Of a stretch of 64,000 nt of DNA, positions 56,802 to 64,000 are shown piece after piece (the first letter of the stretch is position 1; each line of letters opens with the position of its first letter). The stretch is from Pseudomonas sp. H3(2019). Lineage in GTDB: Bacteria; Pseudomonadota; Gammaproteobacteria; Pseudomonadales; Pseudomonadaceae. Made by a program: the position numbers and the translations under genes. The DNA lies in contig NZ_VMSG01000001.1 in the NCBI RefSeq assembly GCF_007713465.1, positions 124,001-188,000 of the forward strand. Reading direction: 5' to 3'. The notes beneath the pieces were generated by a model, which was given only the letters and a program-made list of their open reading frames with translations, did not search any database and was not told the DNA's origin.

Positions 56802-57884
56802 ATGGGACAGCGTACGCCTCTGTATGACCTTCATCTCGCACTTGGCGCGAAGATGGTCGATTTTGGCGGTTGGGATATGCCATTGCATTACGGCTCACAG
56901 GTCGAGGAACACCATCAGGTGCGCCGCGACTGTGGGATTTTCGATGTTTCCCATATGACCGTAATCGATGTCAGCGGCCCTCAGGCCAAGGCCTGGCTCC
57001 AGCATTTGCTGGCCAATGATGTCGAACGTCTGCACAGCGTCGGCCGTGCCTTGTACAGCACCATGCTCAATGAACGGGGCGGGGTGGTCGACGACATGAT
57101 CGTTTATCGCCTGGAAGATGCTTACCGCCTGGTAGTGAACGCCGCCACTCGTGATCAGGACATGGCCTGGATGCAGGCCCAGCTCGGCAATTATCAGGTG
57201 CAACTGCACGAGCGCAGCGAGTTGGCGATGCTGGCGATTCAAGGTCCGCACGCGCGGCAAAAGATCGCCGAGCTGGTGACCCAGTCTCGTGGCACGCTGA
57301 TCCAGCAACTCAAACCGTTTGAAGGTCGGTGTGACGGCGACTGGTTCATCGCCCGTACCGGTTACACCGGCGAAGACGGTCTGGAGATTGCCCTGCCGGC
57401 CGATCAGGCGCCGGGATTCTTCAACGATCTGGTGGGTGCAGGCATATCGCCGATTGGCCTCGGCGCTCGTGACACGCTGCGTCTTGAGGCAGGCATGAAC
57501 CTCTACGGTCAGGACATTCATCAGGATGTCTCACCGCTGGCGTCCAATATGGCCTGGAGCATTGCCTGGGAACCGGCCACTCGTCAGTTCATCGGCCGGG
57601 CCGCGCTTGAGGCTGAACGGGCAGCCGGGGTGAAGCAAAAACTGGTTGGTCTGGTGCTCGAAGAGCGTGGGGTTTTACGCGCTCATCAGGTGGTTCGCAT
57701 TGCTGATGTTGGCGAAGGGGAGATTACCAGTGGTAGTTTCTCTCCTACGCTTAGCAAATCGATTGCCTTGGCGCGGGTACCGATGGCAACCGCCGACCGG
57801 GCAGAAGTGGAAATTCGTGGCAAGTGGTACCCGGTTCGGGTGGTCAAACCGACCTTCGTACGACACGGCAAAACCCTGATCTAA
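56802..57884 (+). CDS. gcvT: Aminomethyltransferase, glycine cleavage T protein
   Basis: Transfers the methylene group from lipoylated GcvH to tetrahydrofolate, releasing ammonia. It is 360 aa, starting [20 protein letters not shown], with the folate-binding and catalytic Asp region in GIFDVSHM. The AAGGAG ribosome site is strong. It starts the gcvT-gcvH operon, with 50 bp to gcvH. No glycine riboswitch is seen in the leader. Confidence 0.95.
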   Translation: MGQRTPLYDLHLALGAKMVDFGGWDMPLHYGSQVEEHHQVRRDCGIFDVSHMTVIDVSGPQAKAWLQHLLANDVERLHSVGRALYSTMLNERGGVVDDMIVYRLEDAYRLVVNAATRDQDMAWMQAQLGNYQVQLHERSELAMLAIQGPHARQKIAELVTQSRGTLIQQLKPFEGRCDGDWFIARTGYTGEDGLEIALPADQAPGFFNDLVGAGISPIGLGARDTLRLEAGMNLYGQDIHQDVSPLASNMAWSIAWEPATRQFIGRAALEAERAAGVKQKLVGLVLEERGVLRAHQVVRIADVGEGEITSGSFSPTLSKSIALARVPMATADRAEVEIRGKWYPVRVVKPTFVRHGKTLI

Positions 57885-57934
57885 CTTTCTCTGGCGGGCC
57901 AACACCGCTGACATTTCTTCTGAGGACACAGAAC

Positions 57935-58318
57935 ATGAGCGAAATCCCTGTAGACCTGCGTTTTGCCGAAAGTCACGAATGGGCCCGTCTGGACGAAGAT
58001 GGTGGCGTAAAGGTGGGTATTTCAGACCATGCTCAGGAAGCCTTGGGTGATGTGGTGTTCGTCGAGTTGCCGGAAATCGGCAAAGTCTTCGCTGCCGGTG
58101 AAGCCGCGGGCGTAGTCGAGTCGGTCAAGGCTGCATCGGATATCTACTCACCGGTCTCCGGTACAGTTATCGCCGTTAACGAAGAGTTGGCCAACAGCCC
58201 GGAGCTGGTCAACAGCGCGCCATACGACAGCTGGTTCTTCAAACTCGAGCCGACTGATACCTCTGAGCTGGACAAATTGCTCGACCCTACAGGCTACAAG
58301 AACGCCATTGGCGAGTAA
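57935..58318 (+). CDS. gcvH: Glycine cleavage system H protein
   Basis: A 127-aa lipoyl carrier of the glycine cleavage complex. The lipoylated lysine is Lys65 in ESVKAASD. Normal length. A bidirectional terminator follows the gene. Confidence 0.96.
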   Translation: MSEIPVDLRFAESHEWARLDEDGGVKVGISDHAQEALGDVVFVELPEIGKVFAAGEAAGVVESVKAASDIYSPVSGTVIAVNEELANSPELVNSAPYDSWFFKLEPTDTSELDKLLDPTGYKNAIGE

Positions 58319-58332
58319 TTGCCGCCAGAAAC

Positions 58333-58362
58333 GAAAAAGCCTCGAGTGATCGAGGCTTTTTC
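58333..58362. terminator. Bidirectional intrinsic terminator between gcvH and the aminotransferase gene
   Basis: GAAAAAGCCTCGA (58333-58345) and TCGAGGCTTTTTC (58350-58362) form a 13-bp stem with loop GTGA; T-run on both strands. Confidence 0.88.
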
Positions 58363-58373
58363 ATGGGCGCGAT

Positions 58374-59516
58374 TTACGCGTTTTGCAGCACGGCCTTCAC
58401 CGCAGCCACCGAACGCTCGACATCGTCTTTGCTCATGGCCGTGAACATCGGCAGCGAAACGATCAGGCGACCGACGCGTTCGGACACCGGGAACATGCCT
58501 TCCTTGAAACCGCGTTCGCGGTAAAGGCTCAGCAGGTGGATCGGCGGGTAGTGGTAGCCGATGCCGACGCCCAGTTCCTGCATTTGCTCCATGAAGGTCG
58601 CACGGGCCGGTTTGCCGTCCTTGCGCTCTGGCAATACCAGCTGGAACAAGTGCCAGTTGCTGTTGGTGAAGTCTGCCGGTGGCAGCTGCGCACCGTACTT
58701 GGCTTCGAAATCGCTGCCGAAGCAGGCGAAGTAATGCTTGGCCAGTTCGCGGCGGTGAGCGGTGATGGCTTCGATGTGGGCGAATTGGCCCAGGCCAATG
58801 GCTGCTGCCACGTCGGTCATGTTGAACTTGCCGCCCAGCACGTCGACGTCCAGGCCGTCGAAGCCGGTACGGGTCACGCCTTGCAGGCGATATTTCTCGG
58901 CCAGGCGCACTTCTTCAGCGTTGTTCAATACCAGGCAGCCACCTTCCGAGGAGGTAACGTTCTTGTTTGCCTGGAAGCTGAACGACACGAAGTCGCCCGT
59001 GGCGCCGATGCGCTGCCCATTCCAGCTCGAACCCAATGCCTGGGCGGCGTCTTCGATAATGCGCAGGCCGTGTTTCTTGGCGATCGCGTACAGGCGGCTC
59101 ATGTCCACCGGCAAACCAGCCAGGAACACCGGGATAATGGCCTTGGTGCGCGGGGTGATGGCCGCTTCGAGCTGGTCCAGGTCAATGTTGCGGGTGATCG
59201 GGTCGATGTCGGCAAACACCGGGGTGGCGCCGACTTCGAGAATCACGTTGGCCGTGGCGACCCAGGAAATCGGCGTGGTGATGACTTCATCACCGGCACC
59301 GATCCCGGCGATGCGCAGGGCGATCTCCATGGTGCAGGTCCCGGAGTTGAACGTGCGCACCGGACGGCCGCCAAAAAACTCCGAGAGCTGGGCTTCGAAT
59401 GCCTGAACCTTGGGCCCGCTGGTGATCCAGCCGGAGCGCAAGACATCGCCGACAGCGGCAATCGTGGCTTCATCGATAGTAGGTTTGGAAAACGGCAGAA
59501 AAGGCAGTTGGCTCAT
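58374..59516 (-). CDS. DegT/ArnB-family PLP aminotransferase
   Basis: A 380-aa PLP enzyme of the DegT/DnrJ/EryC1/StrS family, which transfers amino groups to keto-sugars. The PLP lysine is Lys185 in FQANKNVTSSEGG, with Asp156 in EDAAQALGSS contacting the pyridine nitrogen. It resembles ArnB, which makes 4-amino-arabinose for lipid A, but no sugar-nucleotide genes are adjacent, and it stands alone between gcvH and gcvP on the opposite strand. The substrate is unknown. Confidence 0.87.
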   Translation of the reverse strand: MSQLPFLPFSKPTIDEATIAAVGDVLRSGWITSGPKVQAFEAQLSEFFGGRPVRTFNSGTCTMEIALRIAGIGAGDEVITTPISWVATANVILEVGATPVFADIDPITRNIDLDQLEAAITPRTKAIIPVFLAGLPVDMSRLYAIAKKHGLRIIEDAAQALGSSWNGQRIGATGDFVSFSFQANKNVTSSEGGCLVLNNAEEVRLAEKYRLQGVTRTGFDGLDVDVLGGKFNMTDVAAAIGLGQFAHIEAITAHRRELAKHYFACFGSDFEAKYGAQLPPADFTNSNWHLFQLVLPERKDGKPARATFMEQMQELGVGIGYHYPPIHLLSLYRERGFKEGMFPVSERVGRLIVSLPMFTAMSKDDVERSVAAVKAVLQNA

Positions 59517-59670
59517 GACGATCAGTGCACCCGATTGGCTGACGGTAGTTATATGCGCCGCACATGATGAGCCTGATTGAGCAAAGACGCCATGCCGAGT
59601 GCACAGGGGGAGCTATGCTGCTTTGATCGAGTTGCATCGACGTTGAGCGCCATTCAAGAGAGAGCCTGTC

Positions 59671-62544
59671 ATGCCCCAGTTGCCATCCTTGAGCCAGTTA
59701 CGAGACCCGAATGCCTTTCTGCGGCGCCACCTGGGGCCGGACACCGCCGAGCAGCAGGCGATGCTCGACAGCCTCGGGCTCGGCAGCCGTGTCGAGCTGA
59801 TCGAGCAGACGGTGCCGCCGGGCATTCGCCTCAATCGCGTACTGGACTTGCCGCCTGCGCTCGATGAAGAGGCCGCGCTGGCAAAGCTGCGCGGCTATGC
59901 CGAACAGAATCAGGTCTGGACCAGCCTGATCGGCATGGGTTACCACGGCACCCTGACGCCTGCGGTGATCTTGCGCAACGTGCTGGAAAATCCCGGTTGG
60001 TACACCGCTTACACGCCTTATCAGCCGGAAATTGCTCAGGGGCGACTCGAAGCGCTGCTCAATTTCCAGCAATTGACCATCGACCTGACGGGCCTGGAAC
60101 TGGCCAACGCCTCGTTGCTCGACGAAGCCACGGCGGCGGCCGAAGCCATGGCACTGGCCAAGCGTGTCGCGAAGTCGAAAAGCAATCTGTTCTTCGTCGA
60201 CGAAAACTGCCATCCACAGACCCTCTCCGTGGTGCGGACCCGCGCTGAAGGCTTTGGCTTCGAGCTGATCGTCGACACTGTGGATAACCTGAAACAGCAT
60301 CAAGTGTTCGGCGCGCTGCTGCAGTATCCCGATACCCATGGCGAAATCCGTGACCTGCGGCCGTTGATCGATCACTTGCATGCGCAGCAAGCGCTGGCCT
60401 GCGTTGCAGCTGATCTGCTGAGCCTGTTGTTGCTGACGCCGCCAGGTGAAATGGGCGCTGATGTGGTATTCGGCTCGTCCCAGCGCTTTGGCGTACCGAT
60501 GGGCTACGGCGGCCCGCACGCAGCGTTTTTCGCCAGCCGCGATGAATACAAACGAGCGATTCCCGGACGGATCATCGGCGTTTCGAAAGATGCTCGCGGC
60601 AACGTCGCGCTGCGTATGGCCCTGCAAACCCGCGAGCAACACATCCGTCGCGAGAAGGCCAATTCGAACATCTGCACGGCCCAGGTGTTACTGGCCAATA
60701 TCGCCAGTTTTTACGCGGTCTACCATGGCCCGCAGGGGCTTAAACGGATTGCGCAACGGATACACCGGCTAACCTGCATTCTCGCCGCCGGGCTTGAGCG
60801 CAACGGCATCACCCGGCTCAATCAGCACTTCTTCGACACCTTGACCCTTGAAGTCGGCGGCAGCCAGACCGCAATCATCGACAGCGCCAAAGCGGCGCAG
60901 ATCAATTTGCGGATTCTTGGGCGCGGGCAGGTGGGCTTGAGTCTCGACGAGAGCTGCGATGAACGCACGGTGGCGAAGCTGTTTGATGTGTTCCTGGGCG
61001 CCGATCACGGGCTTGATGTCGCCGAGCTGGATGGCGAGCCGCTGGGCTCCGGGGTTCCCGACGGTTTGTTGCGGACCACGCCGTATTTGCGCCATCCGGT
61101 GTTCAACGCCCATCACAGCGAAACCGAAATGCTGCGTTACCTCAAACAACTGGAGAACAAGGACCTGGCGCTCAACCAGTCGATGATCCCACTGGGTTCC
61201 TGCACCATGAAGCTCAACGCCAGCAGCGAGATGATCCCGATCACCTGGCCGGCGTTCGCCAACCTGCACCCGTTTGCACCGAAGGAGCAGGCGGTGGGTT
61301 ATTCGCTGATGATCAGCGAACTGGAAAGCTGGCTCTGCGCGATCACCGGTTTTGATGCGATCTGCATGCAGCCCAACTCCGGCGCCCAAGGTGAATACGC
61401 CGGGTTGCTGGCGATCCGCAAATACCATGAAAGCCGTCAGCAAGGTGCACGGGACATCTGCCTGATTCCCGCGTCTGCCCACGGCACCAACCCGGCCTCG
61501 GCGCAGATGGCCGGGATGCGGGTGGTGATCGTCGACTGCGACGATGCCGGTAACGTCGATCTCGATGACCTGAAAGCCAAGGCGACGGCTGCCGGCGACA
61601 AGCTCTCTTGCCTGATGGCCACTTACCCTTCGACCCATGGGGTGTATGAAGAGGGCATCAGCGAAATCTGTGAAGTTATCCACAGCCACGGCGGTCAGGT
61701 GTACATGGACGGCGCCAACCTCAATGCACAGGTTGGGCTGGCCCGCCCGGCGGATATCGGCGCTGATGTCTCGCACATGAATCTGCACAAGACCTTCTGC
61801 ATTCCCCATGGCGGAGGCGGGCCGGGGATGGGGCCGATTGGTGTGCGGGCGCATTTGGCGCCGTTTGTTGCCAATCACCCGGTGGTGCCGATCGAGGGAC
61901 CCCATCCGCAGAATGGCGCAGTCAGCGCGGCGCCCTGGGGCAGTGCGAGCATTTTGCCGATCAGCTGGATGTACATCGCGATGATGGGGCCGCAGTTGGC
62001 GGATGCCAGCGAGGTGGCGATTCTCTCGGCCAACTACCTGGCGAAGCATTTGTCCGGTGCGTTCCCGGTGCTCTACACCGGGCGCAACGAGCGGGTGGCA
62101 CACGAATGCATCCTCGACTTGCGACCGCTCAAGGCGCAGACCGGTATCAGCGAAGAAGACGTCGCCAAGCGGCTGATGGATTACGGTTTCCATGCGCCGA
62201 CCATGTCTTTCCCGGTGCCGGGTACGTTGATGGTTGAACCGACCGAAAGCGAGTCGAAGGCGGAACTGGATCGCTTTATCAGCGCGATGCTGAGTATTCG
62301 CGCGGAAATTGCCGAGGTGCAGAATGGCAATTGGTCTGCCGAGGACAATCCGTTGAAACGCTCACCGCATACGTTGGCGGACATTACCGGTGTCTGGGAT
62401 CGGCCCTACAGCATCGAGCAAGCGGTGACCCCGGACACGCACACCAGGCTGCATAAATACTGGCCGACGGTGAACCGCGTGGACAACGTTTACGGGGATC
62501 GCAACCTGTTCTGCGCCTGCGTGCCGGTGGACGAATACCGCTGA
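59671..62544 (+). CDS. gcvP: Glycine dehydrogenase (decarboxylating), P protein
   Basis: The PLP-dependent decarboxylase that starts glycine cleavage. It is 957 aa, with the two-fold repeat of the P protein fused in one chain. The PLP lysine is at about Lys707 in [19 protein letters not shown]. It lies 1.3 kb after gcvH but is interrupted from it by the opposite-strand aminotransferase gene, so it has its own promoter. It has an AGAGAG ribosome site. Confidence 0.95.
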   Translation: MPQLPSLSQLRDPNAFLRRHLGPDTAEQQAMLDSLGLGSRVELIEQTVPPGIRLNRVLDLPPALDEEAALAKLRGYAEQNQVWTSLIGMGYHGTLTPAVILRNVLENPGWYTAYTPYQPEIAQGRLEALLNFQQLTIDLTGLELANASLLDEATAAAEAMALAKRVAKSKSNLFFVDENCHPQTLSVVRTRAEGFGFELIVDTVDNLKQHQVFGALLQYPDTHGEIRDLRPLIDHLHAQQALACVAADLLSLLLLTPPGEMGADVVFGSSQRFGVPMGYGGPHAAFFASRDEYKRAIPGRIIGVSKDARGNVALRMALQTREQHIRREKANSNICTAQVLLANIASFYAVYHGPQGLKRIAQRIHRLTCILAAGLERNGITRLNQHFFDTLTLEVGGSQTAIIDSAKAAQINLRILGRGQVGLSLDESCDERTVAKLFDVFLGADHGLDVAELDGEPLGSGVPDGLLRTTPYLRHPVFNAHHSETEMLRYLKQLENKDLALNQSMIPLGSCTMKLNASSEMIPITWPAFANLHPFAPKEQAVGYSLMISELESWLCAITGFDAICMQPNSGAQGEYAGLLAIRKYHESRQQGARDICLIPASAHGTNPASAQMAGMRVVIVDCDDAGNVDLDDLKAKATAAGDKLSCLMATYPSTHGVYEEGISEICEVIHSHGGQVYMDGANLNAQVGLARPADIGADVSHMNLHKTFCIPHGGGGPGMGPIGVRAHLAPFVANHPVVPIEGPHPQNGAVSAAPWGSASILPISWMYIAMMGPQLADASEVAILSANYLAKHLSGAFPVLYTGRNERVAHECILDLRPLKAQTGISEEDVAKRLMDYGFHAPTMSFPVPGTLMVEPTESESKAELDRFISAMLSIRAEIAEVQNGNWSAEDNPLKRSPHTLADITGVWDRPYSIEQAVTPDTHTRLHKYWPTVNRVDNVYGDRNLFCACVPVDEYR

Positions 62545-62559
62545 AATGCGTAAATCAAA

Positions 62560-62649
62560 TGTGGGAGCGAGCTTGCTCGCGATGGCGGTGTAACAGTCAG
62601 CAAAAATGTTGAATGTTATGGCCTCATCGCGAGCAAGCTCGCTCCCACA
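62560..62649. repeat. REP pair (REPIN), GTGGGAGCGAGC family
   Basis: Arms 62560-62583 and 62626-62649, exact 24-base inverted copies, 42 bases apart, GTGGGAG ends outside. It lies between the end of gcvP and the end of the DUF2388 gene. The spacer shares ATGTTGAAT with the copy at 20402. Confidence 0.9.
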
Positions 62650-62676
62650 ATGGATCGCATTTTTACAGCAACAGAA

Positions 62677-63015
62677 TTATTCCGGGGCAACCGCGTTCTT
62701 GGCCAGGATTGCGTTGGCCAATTCCATGTCGGTAGCCTTCAAGCCCGGGTTGTCGGCACGGACTTTCTGCATGGCAGATTCCAGGTACGGACCACGGATA
62801 TTGCCGTCACTGGCTACGAAACTGCTGGCGTCGTCCTGAGCGGCAACGACCAGCTTGTGATCCCTGGAGGTCAGGTAGGTGGACGCGGTGGTCGCACCTG
62901 AGGAAATAACTTCTTGCAAGATGCCGTCATGGTCATGGTCGCGGTCATGGGCCATTGCTGAACCTGCAGACAGGGACAGCAAGGCAAGCGTAGCGGCGGC
63001 AAGTTTAAAACGCAT
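62677..63015 (-). CDS. DUF2388 exported protein
   Basis: A 112-aa exported protein (signal peptide to about residue 22, GSAMA) of the DUF2388/TIGR02448 family typical of pseudomonads. Features: an acidic, histidine-rich HDRDHDHDG stretch at the start of the mature part, then ASTYLTSRDHKLVVAAQDDASSFVASDG, and a helical C-terminus. The start is set at ATG 63015 rather than upstream, because the family begins MRFKLAAATL. Function unknown. Confidence 0.87.
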   Translation of the reverse strand: MRFKLAAATLALLSLSAGSAMAHDRDHDHDGILQEVISSGATTASTYLTSRDHKLVVAAQDDASSFVASDGNIRGPYLESAMQKVRADNPGLKATDMELANAILAKNAVAPE

Positions 63016-63112
63016 TGTGGGTGACTCCAGTGGGGTTTCTGGCGGGTTGGATTGCCAATACCCCAAACGAGTTCCGTAGCGTTCATCGGCCTGTTCGACC
63101 AGGATACCGCCC

Positions 63113-64000
63113 CTATTTCTGCTCACTCTGCGGCGTCACTCGCAGCACCTCTTCAATCGTCGTCAGCCCCGCCGCCACTTTTTGCGCACCCGACAGCCGC
63201 AGGCTGCGCATGCCTTCCTTGAACGCCTGGCGACGCACGGCGAACAGGTCGGTGTCGGGGTTGATCAGGGCTTTGACGCTGTCGGTCATTTGCATGATTT
63301 CGTAGACCCCGGCGCGTCCGTGATAACCGGTGTCGCGGCACTCCAGGCAGCCAATCGCGCGTTGGGCGTTGCTCGGTAATGGTGCTTGCCAGGGACGGGT
63401 CAAGGTTTGCCAGTCATCTTCGCCCAGCGTCAGCGGTGCCTTGCAATGCGGGCACAGCGTGCGGACCAGACGTTGTGCCATGACTCCCAGCAGGGTGGCT
63501 TTGATCAGGTAATGCGGCACGCCGAGTTCCAGTAAGCGGCTGATGGCGCTCGGTGCGTCGTTGGTGTGCAGGGTCGACAACACCAGGTGCCCGGTGAGTG
63601 CCGCTTGAATGGCCATTTCGGCGGTTTCGAGGTCGCGGATCTCGCCGATCATGATGATGTCCGGATCTTGTCGCATCAATGCGCGCACGCCGCTGGCAAA
63701 GGTCAGGTCGATGTTGTGCTGGACCTGCATCTGATTGAACGCCGGCTCGACCATTTCGATCGGATCTTCGATGGTGCAGAGGTTGACCTCTGGCGTCGCG
63801 AGTTTTTTCAGCGTGGTGTAGAGCGTGCTGGTCTTGCCCGAACCGGTCGGTCCGGTGACCAGAATGATGCCGTTGGGCTGGCGGGTCATGTCCTGCCAGC
63901 GGCGCAGATCATCGGCAGAAAACCCGAGCTGGTCGAAGTCCTTGAGCAGTACTTCCGGATCGAAGATCCGCATGACCATTTTTTCCCCGAATGCCGTAGG
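63113..64000 (-). CDS. GspE/PilB-family secretion ATPase, C-terminal part
   Basis: The last 295 residues of a type II secretion or type IV pilus ATPase, continuing past the window edge (the frame is open to base 64000 with PTAFGEKMVMRIF). Walker A GPTGSGKTS, Asp box, and Walker B DPDIIMIGEIRD are present, followed by a His box in STLHTNDAP. Two CxxC pairs (CPHC and CLEC) form the zinc-binding element typical of GspE. Which secretion system it belongs to cannot be told from this window. Confidence 0.9.
   Translation of the reverse strand, partial: PTAFGEKMVMRIFDPEVLLKDFDQLGFSADDLRRWQDMTRQPNGIILVTGPTGSGKTSTLYTTLKKLATPEVNLCTIEDPIEMVEPAFNQMQVQHNIDLTFASGVRALMRQDPDIIMIGEIRDLETAEMAIQAALTGHLVLSTLHTNDAPSAISRLLELGVPHYLIKATLLGVMAQRLVRTLCPHCKAPLTLGEDDWQTLTRPWQAPLPSNAQRAIGCLECRDTGYHGRAGVYEIMQMTDSVKALINPDTDLFAVRRQAFKEGMRSLRLSGAQKVAAGLTTIEEVLRVTPQSEQK

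Overview
The window is a contiguous piece of chromosome from a Pseudomonas of the P. fluorescens lineage. Evidence: the gene order argH-algR-hemCD-hemX-hemY-dsbB-algQ-FKBP-algP, hemB-ppk-ppx-trxA-rho-ubiD, and zapA-6S RNA-ygfA with ygfB-pepP-ubiH-ubiI and gcv genes is the conserved Pseudomonas arrangement as I know it from P. aeruginosa. The GC-rich codon use and several 90-bp paired REP elements of the GTGGGAGCGAGCTTGCTCGC type fit the same lineage. I see no insertion sequence, prophage, CRISPR array, tRNA or rRNA gene. All complete genes read through without obvious frameshifts; the genes at both edges are cut by the window.

Layout. 1-2.4 kb: an acidic unknown protein (partial), a glutathione S-transferase, a REP pair and argH. 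2.9-13.7 kb: the response regulator algR, without its usual kinase gene algZ, then heme synthesis (hemC, hemD, hemX, hemY), dsbB-type oxidase, anti-sigma factor algQ/rsd, an exported FKBP, the histone-like repeat protein algP, a small TIGR02444-type protein and an ABC-F ATPase. 13.9-20.4 kb: a LysE exporter, a four-gene envelope lipoprotein cluster (COG3014-type protein, YcfL, LpoB-like and a second CsgG/LpoB-like protein), a cytochrome c-FTR1 iron permease and a YaiI-like protein. 20.5-28.2 kb: elbB, a fatty acid hydroxylase-family membrane protein, DedA, hemB, and convergent ppk and ppx. 28.4-32.2 kb: an amino-acid-type ABC importer divergent from a FadR-type regulator.

32.3-41.9 kb: trxA, rho with a structured C-rich leader, ubiD, a 2Fe-2S flavin reductase, a small PagP-like outer membrane protein, a ChaC glutathione-degrading enzyme, glpT, an exported histidine phosphatase, a quinone oxidoreductase and a FliL-like exported protein. 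42-46.8 kb: an HlyD / ABC-ABC-permease fusion (RbbA type) / permease efflux operon. 46.9-53.7 kb: an EVE-domain protein, a 52-residue membrane protein, ygfA, 6S RNA, zapA, a coiled-coil cell division partner, ygfB, pepP, ubiH and ubiI. 53.9-62.5 kb: a ferric-iron type binding protein and permease without an ATPase gene, then the glycine cleavage genes gcvT, gcvH and gcvP with a DegT/ArnB-type aminotransferase on the opposite strand between gcvH and gcvP. 62.5-64 kb: a REP pair, a DUF2388 exported protein and a partial GspE-type secretion ATPase.

Most of the window is core housekeeping: tetrapyrrole, ubiquinone and polyphosphate metabolism, one-carbon/glycine metabolism, redox proteins, transcription termination and global RNA polymerase control (AlgQ/Rsd, 6S RNA, Rho). 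The less explained items are the LpoB/CsgG-like lipoprotein cluster, the PagP-like protein, the leader region of rho, the palindrome over the candidate algQ promoter, and the fixed geometry of the REP pairs. I did not find a clear undescribed multi-gene defence or mobile system.
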